Source: RHLJ01 sp048058975 (lineage in GTDB: Bacteria; Bacteroidota; Rhodothermia; Balneolales; Balneolaceae). Taken from it: a DNA stretch of 64,000 bases. Below, in pieces: positions 60,028 through 64,000 of this stretch. A program made the translations under genes and the position numbers. The notes under the pieces were generated by a model. That model searched no databases. It saw only the letters and a program-made list of their open reading frames with translations, and had not been told where the DNA came from. Each line of letters opens with the position of its first letter. Position 1 is the first letter of the stretch. The stretch lies in contig JBLLNP010000004.1 of assembly GCA_048058975.1 (NCBI GenBank), forward strand, positions 28,774 to 92,773. Reading direction: 5' to 3'.

Positions 60028-60039
60028 GTCATAACCAGT

Positions 60040-60405
60040 ATGAGACCAATCAAACATATTTTCCTTTTTGTTTTGCTTTCTTCTGTCTCTGGTTGTCAGG
60101 CACCGGAATTGACTCGAACTATTTATACTGAACAACCATCTCCTAACTCTAAATTTGTTGCTCAAATAATAAAAATTGGAGAGGATTATCGATTCGCTAT
60201 AAAATCTGAAAATGGAACCATTTCGATTGTTGATTTATATTTTACTCCAACTGGATATCATGATCCCGGATTTACTTTAGTTTGGAACGATGAATCAAGT
60301 AGTATTCAAATTGAAGTAGATCATGATTTTGGAGAAAATAATCTTTTGTTTGAATACAATTTAGAAACGCTTGATTGGCAAGAAGTAAAGAAAACAGACA
60401 GCTAA
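60040..60405 (+). CDS. Cassette 6: small hypothetical lipoprotein
   Basis: A 121-residue predicted lipoprotein (signal MRPIKHIFLFVLLSSVSGC, lipobox VSGC, Cys19). The mature domain is short and beta-rich (SPNSKFVAQIIKIGEDYRFA, GFTLVWNDESSSIQIEVDHD), a pattern seen in small exported domains. The frame stays open upstream through attC5 but ATG 60040 gives the only convincing signal peptide. The stop TAA is in R'' of attC6. Confidence 0.73.
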   Translation: MRPIKHIFLFVLLSSVSGCQAPELTRTIYTEQPSPNSKFVAQIIKIGEDYRFAIKSENGTISIVDLYFTPTGYHDPGFTLVWNDESSSIQIEVDHDFGENNLLFEYNLETLDWQEVKKTDS

Positions 60406-60510
60406 CAAGCGTTTCAAGCGGCTTCGAATGCGGTTCGAAACTTTAATATTAAAATCAGACTCGCCGCCTTCCTGCTGGCATAGGCAGGCTTAAACGCTGG
60501 GTCGTTATGT
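60400..60510 (+). repeat. attC6
   Basis: R'' AGCTAAC (60400-60406), extended GACAGCTAAC, is a perfect 10-bp complement of GTTAGCTGTC that begins cassette 6. L'' GCGTTTCAAGC and L' GCTTAAACGC pair with one extrahelical C. R' is GTTATGT (60504-60510). This is the clearest attC of the array. Confidence 0.88.
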
Positions 60511-60514
60511 GCCT

Positions 60515-60997
60515 ATGATGAAAAAAAGTTGTTCAATTATTATTCTGCTTCTTCTTTTAGTTGGTTGTTCAGAATCAATGTCGCCTTCCTCTATGTCGAC
60601 AATAGAGGAATCTATTCCGCATGGTGCTCTTCTTTCATTGAAATTTAAAACTGCTTCCGATTCTAATTTTGTTGCTACTGCAATAATTGAAGAAGATGAT
60701 CAAATACAATGTGGTTCAAGAGAAAGTGAGAATTACTTACCTAGACCACTTTTTAGACTTAGAATTTGGTGTAATGGCAGTTCCGATACACTCAATTATA
60801 TTTATAATGGATACAATCAAAAAGTGGAGTATAGAGACACTACTTTTGATGTATCGCAAAACAAATTACTAGTTGCTATCATGCGAAAGCAGAATTCCTA
60901 CTTATTTCAATTTAATAATGATATGGGGGATTCTATTTTATTTGCAGACACAAAAAACGTGTTATCTCAAAAATTTCCAGCCCAATTCAAACAGTAA
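60515..60997 (+). CDS. Cassette 7: small hypothetical lipoprotein
   Basis: A 160-residue predicted lipoprotein (signal MMKKSCSIIILLLLLVGC, lipobox LVGC, Cys18). Ser/Met-rich linker after the Cys, then a small beta domain (LFRLRIWCNGSSDTLNYIYN). Three further cysteines lie in the body region up to residue about 90. ATG 60515 or 60518. Starts 11 bp after the cassette boundary. No family recognised. Confidence 0.72.
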   Translation: MMKKSCSIIILLLLLVGCSESMSPSSMSTIEESIPHGALLSLKFKTASDSNFVATAIIEEDDQIQCGSRESENYLPRPLFRLRIWCNGSSDTLNYIYNGYNQKVEYRDTTFDVSQNKLLVAIMRKQNSYLFQFNNDMGDSILFADTKNVLSQKFPAQFKQ

Positions 60998-61004
60998 TTT
61001 CGGT

Positions 61005-61116
61005 ATTTAACAAGCGTTTCAAGTCGGACTTGGTTAGGGTTCGAAACTTTAATATTAAAATCAGACTCGCCGCCTGCCTTCTGGCATAGGCAGGCTTAAA
61101 CGCCGGGTCGTTATAG
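61005..61116 (+). repeat. attC7
   Basis: R'' ATTTAAC (61005-61011; two changes from the ACATAAC expected for cassette 7), L'' GCGTTTCAAG, stem nearly identical to attC3, L' CTTAAACGC, R' GTTATAG (61110-61116). Confidence 0.82.
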
Positions 61117-61132
61117 GGCCTAAGAAACAAAC

Positions 61133-61702
61133 ATGAGTAAATTTCTATTTCTTTTCATTCTTCTTATTGGCTGTTCGGCTACAAAAAAGTTGAATTCTAA
61201 TTACATTGAACTTCAGAGAACACCTTGTTTTGGATTTTGCCCAGATTACAAATTGACACTTTTTGAGAATGGAGAATATGTTTTTAAGGGAAGTGGTTTT
61301 GTATTAAAGAAGAAAACAGAAAAAGGTAAAATAAGTCCGTTAGAAGTTAATTCATTATTTGTCGCTATCGATTCTATCGGTTTTATAAGCTATCCAAATA
61401 ACATTGATGATCTTTGTGTTTCAACAATGTCTGATCAACCAAAAACGAAAATTACAATTGCTAAAGGTGAGACAAAAAAGTTAGTCCAAGAACAATCATG
61501 TGTTTTACTTGTCGAACCATTTTTGGAAAGCTACCGCTACAGAGTTGAGAGCGGAATACTAACTCAACAAGAATTGGATTCTATGATAGTTCAAAGTAAG
61601 CAAGCAGAACTTTTGTTGAATCAATTTCACAGGCTTGCAAATCAAATCGATTCTTTAACAAACTCAAAAGTTCTAGTTAGTAAACTAAATAAATATCAAT
61701 AA
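61133..61702 (+). CDS. Cassette 8: DUF6438-like lipoprotein
   Basis: A 189-residue predicted lipoprotein (signal MSKFLFLFILLIGC, lipobox LIGC, Cys14). Residues about 25-130 match the DUF6438 pattern (IELQRTPCFGFCPDYKLTLF then ENGEYVFKG). The C-terminal part is helical and Gln/Leu-rich. DUF6438 proteins are common small exported proteins in Bacteroidota with unknown function. Start 17 bp after the boundary. The following attC is incomplete. Confidence 0.8.
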   Translation: MSKFLFLFILLIGCSATKKLNSNYIELQRTPCFGFCPDYKLTLFENGEYVFKGSGFVLKKKTEKGKISPLEVNSLFVAIDSIGFISYPNNIDDLCVSTMSDQPKTKITIAKGETKKLVQEQSCVLLVEPFLESYRYRVESGILTQQELDSMIVQSKQAELLLNQFHRLANQIDSLTNSKVLVSKLNKYQ

Positions 61703-61709
61703 ACTCGGT

Positions 61710-61730
61710 TATATATCAAGCGTTTCAATC
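61710..61730 (+). repeat. Truncated attC at the right edge of the array
   Basis: ATATATCAAGCGTTTCAATC matches the left ends (R'' plus L'') of the other attC sites, with R'' decayed. The stem, L' and R' are missing. The convergent outer-membrane gene ends at 61744, so the site was cut by deletion or never completed. Confidence 0.65.
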
Positions 61731-61743
61731 CGAATTATTAACA

Positions 61744-63303
61744 CTACTTATCCGAATACCCATCTAATTTAAAGCGAAACCCCAATTCAAAGCGGTATGT
61801 AAATCTGGATTCAGTATTTCCTGAAATGTGGTTTATATCATTGGTATAATTATATCCCAAACGGGAGTCCAGCCAGAACCATGGTACAGGATTGTAGAAT
61901 GTTGCTAATTCAAACCTGCTTGTTTTTTCTTCTGTTCCGGTTAAGATGATATCAATAGGTTCGAAGGTTCCTACAAAAGTTTGGTTGATCTCCTGCTCTC
62001 CCTGTAATAAGTACTGAATGGAAGGACTAACGGTTAATCCTCTCACCCACTGATGCGCATGAATATTGAGATAGGTTTTAAAAAAGATATAATCAGTAAA
62101 CTGGTTCGCAATTCCACGATTCAGATAAAGATGCCGCCCTTCTGCCTGATCTGTATTATAGGTTTGATAGGAAATGAATTCGCTTTCATAGCCCAGATCG
62201 ATATTTTCAAAAAGAGCTGCCGCGTAGATTGAATGCGTTATTGCAAAGGTTGGTTTTTCTACAATAGCCGGATCCGGATTATTGATTACTATATCATCCA
62301 GCATCAGCTGAAAATTGGTCGTGATTTTTCCATATTGTCCCCAGATAAATCCCCCAAAAAAGTAGTTAAACTGGTCATCGTCAGGATTATTAGCCCGCTC
62401 AAAATGAAAGAAGTTTGTTGGAACCAAATAGTTTAATCTGGGAGATACATTCTTTCCTGAGTATAAAAACCCATCAAAATAGCCGATTCTTAGCTTCTCA
62501 GTAATCTTAACATCTATACGATGTAGTGCCAGATATCGCTGTATCCCGTCTCGTGCACCGAATCCATCAAATGAACCATTCTCACTGATATTTTCCAACT
62601 CGCCAAAAAAACCAGTCACTTTAAAACGGTCATTTCCTAACGTAATATCAAGATTATTAAAAGAGTGCGCATTGGTTCCTAACAGTACTGAAGTTTCATT
62701 ATGGGGAGCCCACAGATGCTTATAGCGACCTGCATAGACCGAAATAAAGCTATTCCTGTATCCCACATAAAAATCTTCGCTACGGAGATAAATTCTGCTT
62801 TGCGCTGTCTCTCCCCTTCTGTCGTAGTAGTGAAATAGATTATGACTCCCCCCCAGTTGTGCAGCTAACCCGGACTTTTCCATGTAAAAGCGTAAGGTAG
62901 CATAGGGTAAAAAGTACGCTTTATTTGACTGCGGCCGGATACCTTCCTTACTAATGGTATTATTCATATCTATACTTGGCTCGAACATTCCATGAAGATA
63001 GAAGTCGTTTTTATTTTCGGAATTGTCATAACCGATTTCCTCTTCGATAATATCAACCCAAAAGCGTTCTGAACTCCCCAAACCGTCCTTTTCCATCGTT
63101 CGTAGTGATTCGATCACTTCGCCTCTGGTGTACGGTAACTTTGTAGGATTTAGCTCTGCTAAGTGCCCTCTTTGTTGTAATAACTTTACATATCGATATA
63201 CATGATTATTAAGATGAATGATTTGATTCTCCTGAGAAAAAACAGGCATAGAAACTAGCAGCGATACAGCAATCAGAAAAATGCTTCGTTTATTTAGGGG
63301 CAT
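61744..63303 (-). CDS. Outer membrane beta-barrel protein, possibly Wzi/capsule-assembly-like
   Basis: A 519-residue protein with signal peptide (cleavage near PVFSQ) and many alternating aromatic/polar strands ending RFTYRFELGFRFKLDGYSDK, typical of a large outer-membrane barrel. The N-terminal HVYRYVKLLQQRGHLAELNP segment plus a barrel recalls capsule-assembly Wzi-type and related proteins in Bacteroidota, but the assignment is weak and no capsule genes are nearby. It converges on the cassette array, 14 bp from the broken attC. Confidence 0.72.
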   Translation of the reverse strand: MPLNKRSIFLIAVSLLVSMPVFSQENQIIHLNNHVYRYVKLLQQRGHLAELNPTKLPYTRGEVIESLRTMEKDGLGSSERFWVDIIEEEIGYDNSENKNDFYLHGMFEPSIDMNNTISKEGIRPQSNKAYFLPYATLRFYMEKSGLAAQLGGSHNLFHYYDRRGETAQSRIYLRSEDFYVGYRNSFISVYAGRYKHLWAPHNETSVLLGTNAHSFNNLDITLGNDRFKVTGFFGELENISENGSFDGFGARDGIQRYLALHRIDVKITEKLRIGYFDGFLYSGKNVSPRLNYLVPTNFFHFERANNPDDDQFNYFFGGFIWGQYGKITTNFQLMLDDIVINNPDPAIVEKPTFAITHSIYAAALFENIDLGYESEFISYQTYNTDQAEGRHLYLNRGIANQFTDYIFFKTYLNIHAHQWVRGLTVSPSIQYLLQGEQEINQTFVGTFEPIDIILTGTEEKTSRFELATFYNPVPWFWLDSRLGYNYTNDINHISGNTESRFTYRFELGFRFKLDGYSDK

Positions 63304-63466
63304 TCCACCAAGGATAGAGATTCAAAGATTATGATATAAGATACTAATAAAGCTCTTACCCATGAAGCATTGATCCCGGATTGTATGCAAATGCTTAAGG
63401 CTTTGATCGATTGGTTCATTAGATGAACTTCTTTAGTTTAGGCTGGAAACTAAAAATCCTACAAAT

Positions 63467-64000
63467 ATGAAAAACTATATATCCGCACTGATACTTTCTG
63501 TATGCGCCATCTCCCTGAATGCTCAGGAAGCACGGCATCCTATTATTGAAAAATATGGCGGGATTTATGAAATCGAAGGAGCGGTTAATCCAGATTCTGA
63601 GATGGACTATAATATTGTCATTGATCTGAAACTGCTTGATCGTGATAAGGAAAGTGTAAACCGCGGGCTGAATAATGTAGCCCGCATGATGAACCTGCAC
63701 GGACTTGGAGGTGTGAAACCTGAAAACCTAAACGTGGCTGTTGTAATTCATGGTGGAGCTACTGATTTGGTTCTTACGAACGAAGCTTATCAAAAACGGT
63801 ACGAGGTAGATAATCCAAATCTGGAACTCATTGACATTCTGAAAGAGGCCGGGGTGAAAATCTATGTGTGCGGGCAGTCGTTACTTTCAAGAGAATATGC
63901 ACGGGAAGAAGTGAATCCTCAGATTACCATCGGGCTTTCTATGCTAACCGTATTTACTACCTACATGCACAATGGCTATGTGCCGCTGGTATTTGGTTAA
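63467..64000 (+). CDS. DsrE/DsrF-family exported protein
   Basis: A 177-residue DsrE-like protein with signal peptide (cleavage near LNAQ). Core pattern: DYNIVIDLKLLDRDKESVNR, LNVAVVIHGGATDLVL, and ILKEAGVKIYVCGQSLLSRE with one Cys at the position of the DsrE active-site cysteine. The stop TAA is the last three bases of the window, so the gene is complete. DsrE proteins handle persulfide sulfur in some pathways; the exported type has unknown function. The 163-bp gap before it shows no gene or clear signal. Confidence 0.85.
   Translation: MKNYISALILSVCAISLNAQEARHPIIEKYGGIYEIEGAVNPDSEMDYNIVIDLKLLDRDKESVNRGLNNVARMMNLHGLGGVKPENLNVAVVIHGGATDLVLTNEAYQKRYEVDNPNLELIDILKEAGVKIYVCGQSLLSREYAREEVNPQITIGLSMLTVFTTYMHNGYVPLVFG

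Larger units (their letters stand above)
56254..61730 (+). mobile_element. Integron-like gene cassette array lacking an integrase (CALIN)
   Basis: Eight cassettes, all with genes on the plus strand, each ending in an attC-like repeat. Cassette limits by the GTT cleavage rule: 56254-57295, 57296-about 57846, to 58595, 58596-59273, 59274-60021, 60022-60504, 60505-61110, 61111 to about 61730. For cassettes 1, 2, 4 and 6 the first bases after the G of GTT are the exact reverse complement of the terminal R'' (for example GTTAGCTGTC and GACAGCTAAC in cassette 6), and cassette 5 differs by one base. L''/L' pairing leaves one extrahelical C on this strand (G on the other), as in classical attC. No IntI gene is in the window. 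Confidence 0.85.

Noticed and set aside
59863..60039. 59-codon extension of the cassette 6 protein
   Set aside because: It translates the end of cassette 5 and attC5; the signal peptide with lipobox begins at 60040.
57195..61116. Regular spacing of repeats considered as a CRISPR array
   Set aside because: The repeats are 90-155 bp, imperfect, and separated by whole genes; no cas genes. attC interpretation explains all features.
56210..61730. Repeats considered as MITE or insertion-sequence remnants
   Set aside because: There are no terminal inverted repeats with target duplications, and the within-cassette R''/R' complementarity is specific to integron cassettes.

Overview
The window looks like chromosomal DNA of a marine or halophilic member of the Balneolota (Balneola / Gracilimonas / Rhodohalobacter type) or a close relative in the Bacteroidota-Rhodothermota group. 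The evidence is a SusC/SusD outer-membrane pair, a C-terminal type IX secretion (T9SS) sorting domain, a fused CcoN-CcoO cytochrome oxidase subunit, GWxTD-domain proteins, and L-lysine 6-transaminase beside ornithine aminotransferase. Genus-level placement is inference.

Layout. 1-2.0 kb: two tandem GWxTD-domain paralogues, the first cut by the window edge. 2.1-6.4 kb: a susC/susD pair with a terminator, then an initiator tRNA-Met on the minus strand. 6.6-13.8 kb: ornithine and lysine aminotransferases, a beta-propeller protein, an SDR oxidoreductase and purL. 14-23.3 kb: a cbb3-type cytochrome oxidase locus (Rrf2 regulator, copper ATPase CcoI, CcoS, CcoNO fusion, CcoQ, mono-heme CcoP, a small Cys-rich protein, CcoG, FixH, a SafE-like membrane protein). 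23.5-28.4 kb: a HAD phosphatase, LemA and two TPM-domain proteins, a methionine gamma-lyase-like enzyme and its Lrp regulator. 28.4-41 kb: mainly minus-strand housekeeping and metabolic genes (TetR-fadE, redoxin-pdxH-trmB, radical SAM, amidohydrolase, pyrG-nudix, GDPD). 41-49.7 kb: rlmB-like, ndk, a class III adenylate cyclase, mgsA, a DUF255 thioredoxin-fold protein, an ECF sigma/anti-sigma pair and a GNAT. 49.8-53.9 kb: a 1362-residue eight-CHRD secreted protein. 54-56 kb: DUF4412 protein and mnmA.

The most notable region is 56.25-61.73 kb. Eight same-strand cassettes, seven with a single gene and one with a higB-higA toxin-antitoxin pair, are separated by about 90-155 bp imperfect repeats. 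These repeats have the architecture of integron attC sites: R'' ending in AAC, an L'' box like GCGTTTCAAG, a variable stem, an L' box like CTTAAACGC with one extrahelical base, and R' starting with GTT. In most cassettes the bases that start the cassette are the reverse complement of the R'' that ends the same cassette, as the integron insertion mechanism requires. No integrase is in the window, so the region is best read as a CALIN (cluster of attC sites lacking an integrase) or the distal part of a sedentary integron. Six of the eight cassettes encode small predicted lipoproteins. The array lies between mnmA and an outer-membrane protein gene and has a partial attC at each end.

Other structure: three copies and one remnant of a dispersed palindromic intergenic repeat (10.7, 22.0, 53.9 and 23.4 kb), operator-like palindromes upstream of the rrf2, lrp and tetR genes, and a 27-bp near-identical copy of the susC translation start region inside the loop of a terminator-like hairpin at 33.75 kb.
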